From NCBI GenBank assembly GCA_902615625.1, contig CACMPM010000013.1:1-41544 (forward strand): a DNA stretch of 41,544 nt. The letters run 5' to 3'. The translations under genes and the position numbers were made by a program. The stretch's first letter is position 1. The number at the start of each line of letters is the position of its first letter. The notes under the pieces were generated by a model. The model was not told where the DNA came from, did not search any database, and saw only the letters and a program-made list of their open reading frames with translations. Below, piece after piece: positions 1 through 9,038 of the stretch. The stretch comes from an uncultured Alphaproteobacteria bacterium. GTDB lineage: Bacteria > Pseudomonadota > Alphaproteobacteria > HIMB59 > GCA-002718135.

Positions 1-21
1 TGGAACAATCCAGTCAAATAG
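1..21 (+). CDS. possible last codons of a gene cut by the window edge
   Basis: The first bases read W-N-N-P-V-K followed by TAG at 19-21. The two other forward frames are also open at the edge and stop at 32-34 and 39-41, so the frame is uncertain. The permease genes that follow are usually preceded by the solute-binding protein gene yejA, and a short tail beginning with Trp would suit it. This is inference from gene order only; six residues cannot identify a protein. Confidence 0.25.
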   Translation, partial: WNNPVK

Positions 22-73
22 AACATCAAACTAATTATTAAAGTTTATTAGAAATAATATAAAATAGCACAAT

Positions 74-1174
74 ATGGGTGCGTACTTAATAAAAAGACTG
101 CTTTTAATTATCCCAACTCTTTTTGGAATAATGGTTATAAATTTTGCAATAATTCAAATTGTTCCAGGTGGCCCAGTAGAACAAATGATTGCACAAATGA
201 CTGGTACAGCTGTTGAATCAACAGCTCGATTTTCTGGCGGTGGCGAGGGTGAAACTTTAGAGTTTAATCAGGATAATGCTACATCAGTAAATGATAGTAA
301 ATATAGAGGAGCACAAGGCCTTGATCCAGATATTATAAAAGAAATAGAAAAGATGTATGGAATGGACAAACCAGCACATCAACGTTTTATGAAAATGTTA
401 AAAGGTTATTTAACCTTTGATTTTGGAGAAAGTTTTTTTAGAGATCAAAAAGTTACTTCTATCGTTTTAGATAAAATGCCAGTTTCAATATCACTTGGTT
501 TATGGACAACTTTATTAGTATATTTAATATCTATTCCTCTAGGTATAAGAAAAGCAATAAAGGATGGATCAAAGTTTGATATAGTATCAAGTTCAATTGT
601 AACAATTGGTTATGCAATACCAAATTTTTTATTTGCTGTAATACTAATAGTATTTTTTGCAGGAGGAAGATTTTACGATATTTTTCCTCTAAGAGGTTTA
701 TTTTCTGAAAATTTTGATGAATTAACATTATTTCAAAAAATAATAGATTACTTCTGGCATTTAGCACTGCCTTTAACTGCAATGCTTGTAAGTGGTTTTG
801 CTGGATTGACTTTTTTAACAAAAAATTCATTTCTTGATCAAGTAAATCAACAATATGTAATTACTGCACGGTCTAAAGGTTTAACTGAAAGAAAAGTTCT
901 TTATGGTCATGTATTTAGAAATGCAATGTTAATAGTAATTGCTGGTTTTCCATCAGCATTTATTGGAATTCTTTTTTCAAGTTCTCTGTTTATTGAGGTT
1001 ATTTTTTCTTTAGATGGTTTAGGTTTACTAGGATACGAAGCTGCTCTGACTAGAGATTATCCAGTTATATTTGCAACACTTTATTTTTTCTCACTACTCG
1101 GTTTGGTTATGGGGATAATTGGCGATTTCATGTACTCAATCATTGATCCACGTATAGATTTTGAATCAAGGTAA
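74..1174 (+). CDS. yejB: YejB-type peptide ABC transporter permease
   Basis: Inner-membrane permease of the YejABEF importer (oligopeptides, microcin C; in Agrobacterium, muropeptides). The 366-residue length is normal for YejB. The N-terminus is a membrane segment (about residues 8-28) ending in VPGGPVEQM, typical of the DppB/YejB family. A long periplasmic insertion (about 60-110, containing [15 protein letters not shown]) precedes the permease core. The cytoplasmic EAA-like loop that contacts the ATPase is seen as [20 protein letters not shown], and the protein ends in the family's IDPRIDF. The stop overlaps the start of the next gene by one base (TAATG), so the two are translationally coupled. 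No clear ribosome binding site is visible upstream of the ATG. Confidence 0.93.
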   Translation: MGAYLIKRLLLIIPTLFGIMVINFAIIQIVPGGPVEQMIAQMTGTAVESTARFSGGGEGETLEFNQDNATSVNDSKYRGAQGLDPDIIKEIEKMYGMDKPAHQRFMKMLKGYLTFDFGESFFRDQKVTSIVLDKMPVSISLGLWTTLLVYLISIPLGIRKAIKDGSKFDIVSSSIVTIGYAIPNFLFAVILIVFFAGGRFYDIFPLRGLFSENFDELTLFQKIIDYFWHLALPLTAMLVSGFAGLTFLTKNSFLDQVNQQYVITARSKGLTERKVLYGHVFRNAMLIVIAGFPSAFIGILFSSSLFIEVIFSLDGLGLLGYEAALTRDYPVIFATLYFFSLLGLVMGIIGDFMYSIIDPRIDFESR

Positions 1175-2202
1175 TGAAGAAATTTTCAAAATTAAATCAA
1201 AGAAGACTAAATAATTTTAAGAATAATAAAAGAGGTTATTATTCTTTTTGGATATTCAGTTTTTTATTTATTATTTCTTTGTTTGCTAATTTTATTGCAA
1301 ATGAAAAACCCATATTAGTAAAATATAAATCAAACTTTTATTATCCAATATTTTCTTTCTATTCAGAAACAACATTTGGAGGAGATTTTAAAACAGAGGC
1401 AGATTATAAAGATCCATATGTTAAAAACTTAATTGAAGAAGATGGATGGATGATTATGCCTATAATTCCATATTCATATAATACTATAATAAGAGATTTA
1501 TCCGCTCCAGCTCCTTCACCACCTTCAAATAAAAACTGGCTTGGTACTGATGATCAAGCAAGAGATGTGCTATCAAGATTAATTTATGGTTTCCGCATAT
1601 CCGTATTATTTGGATTTACTTTAACATTTTTTTCAATGATTATAGGAGTATCTGCAGGAGCAATACAGGGTTATTTTGGTGGAAAGACTGATTTATTCTT
1701 CCAAAGATTCATGGAAGTATGGTCAGCTATTCCAACTTTATACGTCTTAATAATTTTAGCTAGTGTAATTCAACCAAATTTTTGGTGGCTTTTAATTATC
1801 TTATTACTTTTTAGTTGGATGGGTTATGTTGGTGTAGTTCGTGCAGAATTTTTAAGAGCAAGGAATTTTGACTATATAAGAGCTGCAAAAGCACTAGGTG
1901 TTTCGAACATAAGAATAATGATTAGGCACATGTTACCCAATGCTACTATTGCTACTGTTACTTTTCTTCCATTCAGTTTGAGCGCTTCTGTAACTGCATT
2001 ATCAGGTCTTGATTTTTTAGGTTTTGGCTTACCGCCAGGGTCAGCATCATTAGGAGAAATGGTAAATCAAGGAAGGAATAATTTACAAGCTCCATGGCTT
2101 GGAATTACAAGTTTTTTAACCTTAGGTTTGATGTTAGGTCTTTTAGTTTTTGTAGGTGAAGCAATTAGAGACTCTTTAGATCCCAGAAAGACTTTTAATT
2201 AA
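1174..2202 (+). CDS. yejE: YejE-type peptide ABC transporter permease
   Basis: Second inner-membrane permease of the YejBEF importer, 342 residues, close to the family's usual length. The N-terminus has the YejE-type first membrane segment (about 23-43) followed by ANEKPILVKY, then a periplasmic region with SYNTIIRDL and the motif NWLGTDDQARDVLSRLIYG, which is characteristic of DppC/YejE permeases. The EAA loop reads RAAKALGVSNIRIMIRHMLP. The C-terminus EAIRDSLDPRKTF is also typical. It starts inside the stop of yejB and is followed after one base by the ATPase gene, so all three subunits should be made from one message. Confidence 0.93.
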   Translation: MKKFSKLNQRRLNNFKNNKRGYYSFWIFSFLFIISLFANFIANEKPILVKYKSNFYYPIFSFYSETTFGGDFKTEADYKDPYVKNLIEEDGWMIMPIIPYSYNTIIRDLSAPAPSPPSNKNWLGTDDQARDVLSRLIYGFRISVLFGFTLTFFSMIIGVSAGAIQGYFGGKTDLFFQRFMEVWSAIPTLYVLIILASVIQPNFWWLLIILLLFSWMGYVGVVRAEFLRARNFDYIRAAKALGVSNIRIMIRHMLPNATIATVTFLPFSLSASVTALSGLDFLGFGLPPGSASLGEMVNQGRNNLQAPWLGITSFLTLGLMLGLLVFVGEAIRDSLDPRKTFN

Positions 2203-2203
2203 A

Positions 2204-3781
2204 ATGGATAAAATAGTTTCAATTCAAAATCTTACAATTGAATTTAATAGAAACATTGAGGTAGTAAAGAATATAAATCTAGATGTTATAAAAGGAAAAA
2301 CTACCGCTATTGTTGGTGAGTCAGGTTCAGGCAAAACTTTATCTGCACTAAGTATTTTAAAGCTACTACCTAATGGTGCTGATATTAAGAATGGTAATAT
2401 ATTTTTTAATAATGTTAATTTATTGAAATTAAATGAAAGTGAAATACAAAAAATAAGAGGAAATAAAATTTCTACAATTTTTCAAGAACCCATGACCAGT
2501 TTAAATCCCTTGCACACAATTAACAAACAAATTGAGGAGATCATTACAAACCACAATGTAATTACCAAGAATGAAGCTAAGATAAAAACTATAAATTTAT
2601 TAAAAGAAGTGGGTTTAGATAACATTGCAACAAGGCCAAAAATATATCCTTATGAATTATCAGGTGGACAGAGACAAAGAGCTATGATCGCAATGAGTAT
2701 TGCTAATAACCCAGAAGTTCTTATTGCGGATGAGCCAACAACAGCATTAGATGTTACGATTCAACTACAAATTTTAGAACTGCTAAAAAATATACAATCA
2801 AGACTGGGTATGTCTCTAGTTTTTATAAGTCATGATTTATCAGTAGTAAAAAAATTATCAGATTATATTTATGTAATGAAAAATGGTAAAATTGTAGAAT
2901 TTGGTACAAATGATGAAATATTTAATAATCCAAAAAATGAGTATACAAGAGAATTAGTTTCTTATCAGAGTAATATTAAAGAGAGCAAAAATTTTGATTC
3001 AGATTCTATCTTAAAAGTTGAAGATTTAAATGTATGGTACCCAATTAAAAAAGGTCTTCTAAAAAGAACAGTTGACTATGTAAAAGCAATTAAAAATGTC
3101 AGTTTTGATTTAAAAATGGGTGAAAGTATTGGTATTGTTGGAGAATCTGGTTCTGGTAAAACATCACTCATTTTAGCTGTTTTAAATTTAATAGAATCAA
3201 AAGGAAAAATAAAAATAAATAATAAAGATCTTAGAGAACTAAACAAAAAAGAAGTCTTAAATTTGAGAAAGGAAATACAGATTGTCTTTCAAGATCCATT
3301 TTCATCACTAAGCCCAAGGATGAATATAGAAGATATTATTTCTGAAGGCTTGTTAATTCATCATCCAAATATTAATAAAAAACAAAAAGAAGAAAAAATA
3401 AAAAATATATTAGATAAAGTTGGATTAGATTATAAAAATACAATTGAAAAATATCCTCATGAATTTTCAGGAGGTCAACGACAGAGAATTGCAATTGCAA
3501 GAGCTCTTATTTTGGAGCCAAAAATTTTAATACTAGATGAGCCTACATCAGCTTTAGATGTAACAATTCAGAATCAAATAATAAATCTTCTTAATAAACT
3601 TCAAGAACAACTTCATCTTAGCTACATATTTATTAGTCATGATATGACAGTCATCAAAGCAATATCAAATAGGATAATTGTATTAAAAGATGGATTAATA
3701 GTAGAAGAAAATATTAGTAGTAATATCTTTAATTCTCCAAAATCTGAGTATACTAAAAAACTTATTTCCTCTGTTATTTAA
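2204..3781 (+). CDS. yejF: YejF-type ABC transporter ATPase, two nucleotide-binding domains fused
   Basis: Cytoplasmic energy-coupling subunit of YejBEF. Two complete ABC domains lie in one chain of 525 residues, the normal YejF arrangement. Each domain has a Walker A GESGSGKT (about residues 38-45 and 314-321), a signature motif (LSGGQ and FSGGQ followed by RQR) and a Walker B (VLIADEPTTALDV and ILILDEPTSALDV) with ISHD switch histidines. Both sites appear catalytically intact. One base separates it from yejE, and its TAA is directly followed by the ATG of the TPR-methyltransferase gene, so the latter is probably in the same transcript. Confidence 0.95.
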   Translation: MDKIVSIQNLTIEFNRNIEVVKNINLDVIKGKTTAIVGESGSGKTLSALSILKLLPNGADIKNGNIFFNNVNLLKLNESEIQKIRGNKISTIFQEPMTSLNPLHTINKQIEEIITNHNVITKNEAKIKTINLLKEVGLDNIATRPKIYPYELSGGQRQRAMIAMSIANNPEVLIADEPTTALDVTIQLQILELLKNIQSRLGMSLVFISHDLSVVKKLSDYIYVMKNGKIVEFGTNDEIFNNPKNEYTRELVSYQSNIKESKNFDSDSILKVEDLNVWYPIKKGLLKRTVDYVKAIKNVSFDLKMGESIGIVGESGSGKTSLILAVLNLIESKGKIKINNKDLRELNKKEVLNLRKEIQIVFQDPFSSLSPRMNIEDIISEGLLIHHPNINKKQKEEKIKNILDKVGLDYKNTIEKYPHEFSGGQRQRIAIARALILEPKILILDEPTSALDVTIQNQIINLLNKLQEQLHLSYIFISHDMTVIKAISNRIIVLKDGLIVEENISSNIFNSPKSEYTKKLISSVI

Positions 3782-5758
3782 ATGAGTCCTATAGAGCCCT
3801 CACAAATTAAAATAAAAGAATTAATATCATTATTTAATAAAAAAAAATTTAATGAACTTTTGAGATTGTCAAATCAACTATTAAATGAATTTCCTAACTC
3901 CATTTTTCTTCGCAATATACAAGGTGTAGTATACACAGAGCTTAAAAATTATAAGTTAGCAAAAGATTTATTTATAAAAGTAGTAAATCTTAATCCTAAA
4001 TATATAGATGGATACTATAATTTAGCTAATATTTATGGCAAATTAGATGAAGAGGAGAAGGCAATAGAAAATTATAAAAAGGTCATAGATTTAGACAAAA
4101 ATTATTTTAAAGCTCATAATAATCTTGGAAATATTTATAGAAGAAAAGGATTATATAAAAAAGCCATTGAATTATATTTATCTACTTTAGAAATCAATTC
4201 AAATTATAAAGTAGCTTACTACAATTTAGCAGGAGCACTTCAGTTTTATAATATAAATGTGGAGAATAAAGATATTAATAAATATCTTTTATATCTTTTA
4301 AAAGAAAAAATTATTGTAAGGCCAAACTCTATTGGCACAAATGTTTTAAATAGTTTATTTTTAAATACAAATCTGAAAGAAAATTTATCTTTAGTTAAGA
4401 ATAAAATAACAAACAAAGATTTTGATAATATTTTGAAAGGTTTGCAGAAGAATACTCTTTTAATACAATTTATGAAAGTTTGTCCTATTCCTGATTATTA
4501 TATTGAAAAAAATTTTGTGAATTTAAGAAAAGAAATCTTAAACAAGACATACAAATCAGATATTGATAAAACTCACATGGATTTTTTAATTTCTTTATCT
4601 ATGCAATGTTTTCTTAATGAATACATATATGGCAAATCAAAAGATGAGATAGAAAAAATAAATAAAATTAATGAAAGAATAAAAAAAAATTTAAAAGAAA
4701 ATAAAAAAATTAGTGATTTAGATATATTGTGCATTTCATATTATGAACCTTTAACTAATTTTAGTTGGTCAAATAAAATTAAATTTTCAGATAAATTAAA
4801 AGAAATATTTGAATTACATCTAAATCAAAATAAGATTGAAAATCGAATATCAAAATCAATAAAGTCTATTTCGAAAGTTAAAGATCAAGTTTCTATTAAG
4901 GTAAAAGAGCAGTATGAGGAAAACCCCTATCCTAGATGGGAAAATCTTGGATTAAGTATTGAACCTAGAAATATTAAAGATGTAATAAATGATAGCGATT
5001 TGAATTTAGATTTAAAAAAAATAACAAACTCTGAAAGTCCTGAAATTCTAATTGCTGGTTGTGGCACTGGCCAGCATGCCATAACAACCGCTTCAAAATA
5101 TAAAAAATCAAAAATACTTGCTCTTGATTTAAGTTTAAAAAGTTTATCCTACGCAAAAAGAAAAGCAAATGAACTCAAAATTAATAACATTGATTTTATT
5201 CAAGGGGATATACTAGATTTAGAGTCTATAGATAAAAAGTTTGATATAATTGAATCAGTTGGTGTTCTTCATCATATGGATAATCCATTTAAAGGATGGA
5301 AAATATTAACCTCGTGTATGCATAATGATTCTTTAATGCTTATTGGATTGTATAGTGAAATCGCTAGACAACACATAACACGGATTAGAAATAAAATTAA
5401 TAAACTTAAACTCCAAACTAATTATAAAAACATCATTAAATTTAGAAAAGATATAATTGAGAATAATAATGATTATTGGAATTATATTAAATCAAGTCCA
5501 GATTTCTATACAGTAAGTGGGGTAAGAGATTTATTATTCCATGTTCAAGAACATCAGTTTACAATAAGTAAAATAAAAAAATATTTAGATAAATTAGGAC
5601 TAATCTTTTTAGGATTCGAAGATCAATTGGTCAAAGAAAATTTTAAAATTAATTTTAATGATAAAAATGATTTATTTAATCTTAATAAATGGGAAGAATA
5701 CGAAAAATCTAATCCTAGAATTTTTGCAGGGATGTATCAATTTTGGTGTAAAAAATAA
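3782..5758 (+). CDS. TPR-repeat protein fused to a class I SAM methyltransferase
   Basis: A 658-residue protein whose substrate I cannot name. The N-terminal part (about 10-150) consists of tetratricopeptide repeats, seen as repeated GYYNLANIYGKLDEEEKAIE-like units. A helical linker follows, then the motif QYEENPYPRW (about 377-386), which I associate with a group of large TPR-methyltransferases in marine alphaproteobacteria. The Rossmann domain has motif I ILIAGCGTGQH (about 421) with the acidic partner in ALDLS, and VGVLHHMDNP (about 493). The C-terminus ends in MYQFW-C-KK. The ATG directly follows the yejF stop, and its own stop abuts the stop of the convergent gmd gene. Protein or small-molecule methylation are both possible. 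Confidence 0.8.
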   Translation: MSPIEPSQIKIKELISLFNKKKFNELLRLSNQLLNEFPNSIFLRNIQGVVYTELKNYKLAKDLFIKVVNLNPKYIDGYYNLANIYGKLDEEEKAIENYKKVIDLDKNYFKAHNNLGNIYRRKGLYKKAIELYLSTLEINSNYKVAYYNLAGALQFYNINVENKDINKYLLYLLKEKIIVRPNSIGTNVLNSLFLNTNLKENLSLVKNKITNKDFDNILKGLQKNTLLIQFMKVCPIPDYYIEKNFVNLRKEILNKTYKSDIDKTHMDFLISLSMQCFLNEYIYGKSKDEIEKINKINERIKKNLKENKKISDLDILCISYYEPLTNFSWSNKIKFSDKLKEIFELHLNQNKIENRISKSIKSISKVKDQVSIKVKEQYEENPYPRWENLGLSIEPRNIKDVINDSDLNLDLKKITNSESPEILIAGCGTGQHAITTASKYKKSKILALDLSLKSLSYAKRKANELKINNIDFIQGDILDLESIDKKFDIIESVGVLHHMDNPFKGWKILTSCMHNDSLMLIGLYSEIARQHITRIRNKINKLKLQTNYKNIIKFRKDIIENNNDYWNYIKSSPDFYTVSGVRDLLFHVQEHQFTISKIKKYLDKLGLIFLGFEDQLVKENFKINFNDKNDLFNLNKWEEYEKSNPRIFAGMYQFWCKK

Positions 5759-5771
5759 TTATTTGTTTTTT
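5750..5771. terminator. possible bidirectional AT-only terminator at a stop-to-stop junction
   Basis: A perfect 12-base palindrome AAATAATTATTT (5753-5764) is centred exactly between the two facing stop codons. It is flanked by a run of A on the left and of T on the right, so each strand ends in a T-run. The stem has no G-C pairs and no proper loop, so it would be a weak terminator; chance in such AT-rich DNA is a real alternative. Confidence 0.25.
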
Positions 5772-6802
5772 AATTCCTTAAGATCGTAATCTACCATTTT
5801 GTTTACAAGTTTTTCAAATGTCATTTTAGGTTTCCATCCTATTAATTTATTTATTTTGGAGTAGTTACCCTTTAAGTATTCAACTTCATTTGGTCTAAAA
5901 TATATTTTATCGACCTTCACTAGTATTTTATTTGATTTTTTTTCAAATCCTACTTCGTTAATACCTTTGCCTTTCCAAATAATTTTAATACCAACTCTTT
6001 TAAAAGCAATTTCAATAAAACGTCTAACACTGTGAGTTTTATTTGTAGCTATTACAAAATCATCAGGTTTTTTATATTGCATAATTTTCCACATGGCTTC
6101 AACGTAATCTCCAGCGTAACCCCAATCTCTATATGAATTTAAATTTCCTACATATAAAATATCTCTTAATCCAAGGAAAATTTCGGCTACAGCTTTAGTA
6201 GTTTTTTTTGAAATAAAATTTTCTCCTCTTTGGGAACTCTCATGATTGAACATAATGCCATTAGAAGCAAATATTCCGTAAGCCTTTCTGTAAATTTTTG
6301 TATTCCAATAAGCTAAAAGTTTTGCAGATGCATAAGGACTAACTGGTTCAAAATTTGAATCTTCGTTGAGTGTTTTTTTTTGATTTCCGTACATTTCAGA
6401 AGTAGAAGCTTGAAAAAACTTAACTGATTTTTTAAATTTTAATTTTGATATAGCATCTAGTAACCTTAAATTACCTATGCCATCTACATTAGTTGTATAT
6501 TCAGGATTAATAAAACTTATTGCAACATGGCTTTGTGCACCTAAATTATATATTTCATCAGGTTTAATTTTATTTAGTAAATCATATAATGATAATGAGT
6601 CTGTAAGATCGCCATAGTGAAGAATTAAACTTTTTCTTTTATTTTGATGCTCTTGATAAATTGAGTCGATTCTTTTTGTGTTAAATGATGATGCTCTTCT
6701 TTTGATACCATGCACTATATAATTTTTATTTAAAAGTAATTTTGCTAATAAAGATCCATCTTGGCCAGTGATACCTGTTATAAAAGCTATCTTTTTTTTC
6801 AT
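5759..6802 (-). CDS. gmd: GDP-mannose 4,6-dehydratase
   Basis: Cytosolic extended SDR enzyme converting GDP-D-mannose to GDP-4-keto-6-deoxy-D-mannose, the branch point to fucose, rhamnose, perosamine and colitose nucleotides. The length of 347 residues is normal. Visible motifs are the NADP-binding ITGITGQDGSLLA (8-20), KRRASSFNT (34-42) characteristic of GMD, catalytic T134-S135-E136 in STSEMYG, and Y157/K161 in YASAKLLAYW. The RPNEVEYLKGN stretch near the C-terminus is the usual GMD signature. It overlaps the upstream SDR gene by 4 bases (ATGA), so the two are one transcription unit reading away from the 3-dehydratase gene. Confidence 0.93.
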   Translation of the reverse strand: MKKKIAFITGITGQDGSLLAKLLLNKNYIVHGIKRRASSFNTKRIDSIYQEHQNKRKSLILHYGDLTDSLSLYDLLNKIKPDEIYNLGAQSHVAISFINPEYTTNVDGIGNLRLLDAISKLKFKKSVKFFQASTSEMYGNQKKTLNEDSNFEPVSPYASAKLLAYWNTKIYRKAYGIFASNGIMFNHESSQRGENFISKKTTKAVAEIFLGLRDILYVGNLNSYRDWGYAGDYVEAMWKIMQYKKPDDFVIATNKTHSVRRFIEIAFKRVGIKIIWKGKGINEVGFEKKSNKILVKVDKIYFRPNEVEYLKGNYSKINKLIGWKPKMTFEKLVNKMVDYDLKELKNK

Positions 6803-7617
6803 AATATTTTAAATAAATTATCCATTTTTTTAATACCAGTAATTTTTAATAATTTATAATTATTGCATATAATTTTACTAGGTTTTTTTAATTTGAATCT
6901 TTTATCTAATTCTATTTTTTTTTTAAATTTATCATAAGCGATTTTTTTTGCTAGACTTTCAAGGGATATGCCATTTCCTGATCCACAATTAACAATACCA
7001 TTAAATTTTTTAAAAATTAAACTAGTTATTTGTTTAGTAACATAGTCTATAGTTGATATATCCCGTATATTATTATAATTTTTAAGTTTCAGCTTTCTTC
7101 CTTCTATATTTTTTATTTTATTGATTAAAGCAGGTATTAAAAATTGCTTTGATTGTTTTGGAGTATAGTAACTAAATAATCTTATTATTATGAAATTAGA
7201 TAAATTTTTCTGAATTTCCTTTTCAGATTTATATTTAAGTTTTCCATAATAAGTTGATGGATTAATTAACGAATTTTCACTAATTTTTTTATTTGAACTG
7301 GAATAAACATGTGAAGAAGAAATAAATATTAATTTTTTATTTGAATTAATATGTTTTATTTTTTTAACTATAAATTTAACTGATAAATGATTAACTTGTT
7401 CAGCATATTTTTTATTTTTATTAACTTCATAAATTGATGTGACTGCTGCGAGGTGAAGGATGATATCTATCTTATCAATCCATTTTCCTAATTTTTCAAA
7501 ATCAAGAACACTATTTTTATATAAAGATATCTTATAATTACTTTTTTCATATTTTTTTATATAATTTATGATAGATTTTCCTAAAATTCCCTTATAACCA
7601 GTTATACCTAAAATCAT
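6799..7617 (-). CDS. NAD-dependent epimerase/dehydratase (extended SDR), probable sugar-nucleotide reductase
   Basis: A 272-residue extended SDR. The N-terminal MILGITGYKGILG is a TGxxGxxG nucleotide-binding loop. The active site is visible as S100-S101-S102 followed by Y124-GKL-K128 (YxxxK). The C-terminal part carries NIRDISTIDYV and a GSGNGISLE stretch like those of RmlD or UDP-sugar epimerases. Because it overlaps gmd, it could reduce or epimerise the GMD product, as Rmd does for GDP-rhamnose or ColC in colitose synthesis; this is inference. It is shorter than typical ColC/Fcl proteins. The gene is very rich in Lys, Asn and Ile codons, visibly more AT-rich than the housekeeping genes around it. 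Confidence 0.75.
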   Translation of the reverse strand: MILGITGYKGILGKSIINYIKKYEKSNYKISLYKNSVLDFEKLGKWIDKIDIILHLAAVTSIYEVNKNKKYAEQVNHLSVKFIVKKIKHINSNKKLIFISSSHVYSSSNKKISENSLINPSTYYGKLKYKSEKEIQKNLSNFIIIRLFSYYTPKQSKQFLIPALINKIKNIEGRKLKLKNYNNIRDISTIDYVTKQITSLIFKKFNGIVNCGSGNGISLESLAKKIAYDKFKKKIELDKRFKLKKPSKIICNNYKLLKITGIKKMDNLFKIL

Positions 7618-7624
7618 TTATATT

Positions 7625-7708
7625 ATGAAAGTACTTATAATAATTCTTGGTTATAATGAAGATGAAAATATTATTAAATTAATTAAAATAAAATTTAAAA
7701 AAATATGA
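7625..7708 (+). pseudogene. 27-codon remnant of a family 2 glycosyltransferase N-terminus
   Basis: The short reading frame encodes MKVLIIILGYNEDENIIKLI, then seven more residues before TGA. Its beginning is what GT2 glycosyltransferases start with (MKVLIIIPAYNEEENI-like: first beta strand, then YNE). The frame ends by an ATGA overlap with the start of the following dehydratase gene. The simplest reading is that a GT2 gene once lay here and all but its first codons were deleted. Alternatively it is translated as a short coupled leader for the next gene. Two TATAAT hexamers (7636-7641, 7652-7657) lie inside it, so the stretch may also serve as promoter DNA. It starts 7 bases from the start codon of the divergent SDR gene. 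Confidence 0.5.
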
Positions 7709-8901
7709 TTTACTATCCACTAACAACTAATACACTAAACATTGAAGATAAAAAACTTGCTCTCGAAGTTATCAAAAGTGGTAACATAACAAGAGGATAC
7801 TATAATAAATCGGTTGAAAAATATTTTTCAAAAAAATTCAATAGATACGCTTTATTAGTGAACTCTGGATCATCAGCAAATTTACTCGCCTTTTCACTAC
7901 TAACAAATAATAAGGGTAGATATAATTTTAATAAAAATGATGAGGTTATTATACCAACTCTTTGTTGGTCTACATCATTATATCCAATTATTCAAACAGG
8001 TTTAAAACCAGTATTTGTTGACATAGATATTAACAATTTAAATCTTGACTTAGAAAAAATTCAAAAAAAAATTACAAAAAAAACTAAAGCTATCATGCTT
8101 GTGCATGCACTTGGTAATTGTACAAACATGGCTCGCTTAATGAAAATTATTAAAAAATATAATTTGATATTGATTGAAGATACTTGTGAAGCACTAGGAA
8201 GTAAATTTGATAATAAATATCTTGGTACTTATGGATCAATTTCTTCCTTTTCTTTTTATTTTTCTCACCATATTACCTCAGGTGAAGGAGGATTAGTTTT
8301 ATGTAAAAATTATAGTGATTATAAGATTTTGTTATCCTTAAGAGCACATGGTTGGTCCAGAGAAATAGATTACTTAGAAAAAAATAAATCTAAAAGTTTT
8401 AATAAATTATTTAACTTTATAAATCTTGGCTATAATTTAAGACTAACAGATATTCAAGCTGCACTATTATTTAATCAAGTAAAAAAAATAGATAAGTATA
8501 GAATTAATAGACTTCATAATTATAATCTTATAAATAAAGTATTTAGAAACGATAAATACCTTAATGATAATATAAATTTTGTTACAAATTATAGCAAAGC
8601 AAAAATTAGTTGGTTTAACTTTCCAATAATTTTAAAAAAAATAAAAAATAAAAAAAGAGACATGATTTGTGAAAAACTTTATAAGTTAGGTATAGAAACA
8701 AGACCTATAATAAGTGGTAATTTTTCAAAACAAAAAATAATTAAAGAAAAATTTAAAAGTTTAGCAAAATCACAATTTCATAATGCTGATAAAATACATA
8801 CATCTGGTTTTATGTTGGGAATTTCATCAAAAAAAATAAATTCTAAAGTTATCTTTAGATTAGCCAATGATATTAAAAACGTCATTAGAGAAATAAACTA
8901 G
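7705..8901 (+). CDS. PLP-dependent sugar-nucleotide 3-dehydratase (ColD/RfbH-like DegT family, His in place of PLP lysine)
   Basis: A DegT/DnrJ/EryC1/StrS fold-type I enzyme of 398 residues. The start YPL, NSGSSANLLA (53-62), PTLCWSTSLYPI and FVDIDINNLNLD match the ColD/RfbH branch. D159 in IEDTCEALGSKF should bind the PLP ring nitrogen. Where aminotransferases have the Schiff-base lysine, this protein reads FSHHITSGEGG with H188, which by family knowledge converts the enzyme from an aminotransferase to a C3 dehydratase. The iron-sulfur cysteines of RfbH/E1 are absent and RAHGWSR follows, as in ColD, whose known substrate is the GMD product. Activity on GDP-4-keto-6-deoxymannose is inferred from the adjacent gmd. 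It is unlikely to be an ordinary aminotransferase. Confidence 0.82.
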   Translation: MIYYPLTTNTLNIEDKKLALEVIKSGNITRGYYNKSVEKYFSKKFNRYALLVNSGSSANLLAFSLLTNNKGRYNFNKNDEVIIPTLCWSTSLYPIIQTGLKPVFVDIDINNLNLDLEKIQKKITKKTKAIMLVHALGNCTNMARLMKIIKKYNLILIEDTCEALGSKFDNKYLGTYGSISSFSFYFSHHITSGEGGLVLCKNYSDYKILLSLRAHGWSREIDYLEKNKSKSFNKLFNFINLGYNLRLTDIQAALLFNQVKKIDKYRINRLHNYNLINKVFRNDKYLNDNINFVTNYSKAKISWFNFPIILKKIKNKKRDMICEKLYKLGIETRPIISGNFSKQKIIKEKFKSLAKSQFHNADKIHTSGFMLGISSKKINSKVIFRLANDIKNVIREIN

Positions 8902-9008
8902 ATATTTTAATCTTAATATTTAATAACTTTTTTGTATTTGTGAGTAAAATAAAGAAATATGATTATTTATTATATAGTCATAAAAATAATGATTTTAGCT
9001 ATTAATTT

Positions 9009-9029
9009 ATAAAAAATGATATTTTTTAT
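9009..9029. repeat. AT-only perfect inverted repeat between convergent transcripts
   Basis: Nine-base arms ATAAAAAAT and ATTTTTTAT flank a 3-base loop. It lies ten bases beyond the CCA end of tRNA-Ser and about 100 bases beyond the stop of the plus-strand dehydratase gene, where a terminator or 3'-processing signal for either strand would be expected. It contains no G-C pair, so a functional role is only a possibility. The rest of 8902-9038 shows nothing else recognisable. Confidence 0.3.
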
Positions 9030-9038
9030 TAATGAAAT

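Noticed and set aside
531..830. Open frame on the minus strand inside yejB
   Set aside because: Low-complexity Leu/Gln-rich shadow of a conserved membrane protein.
7705..8901. Ordinary sugar aminotransferase
   Set aside because: The PLP-binding lysine is replaced by His, which is the hallmark of the 3-dehydratase branch.
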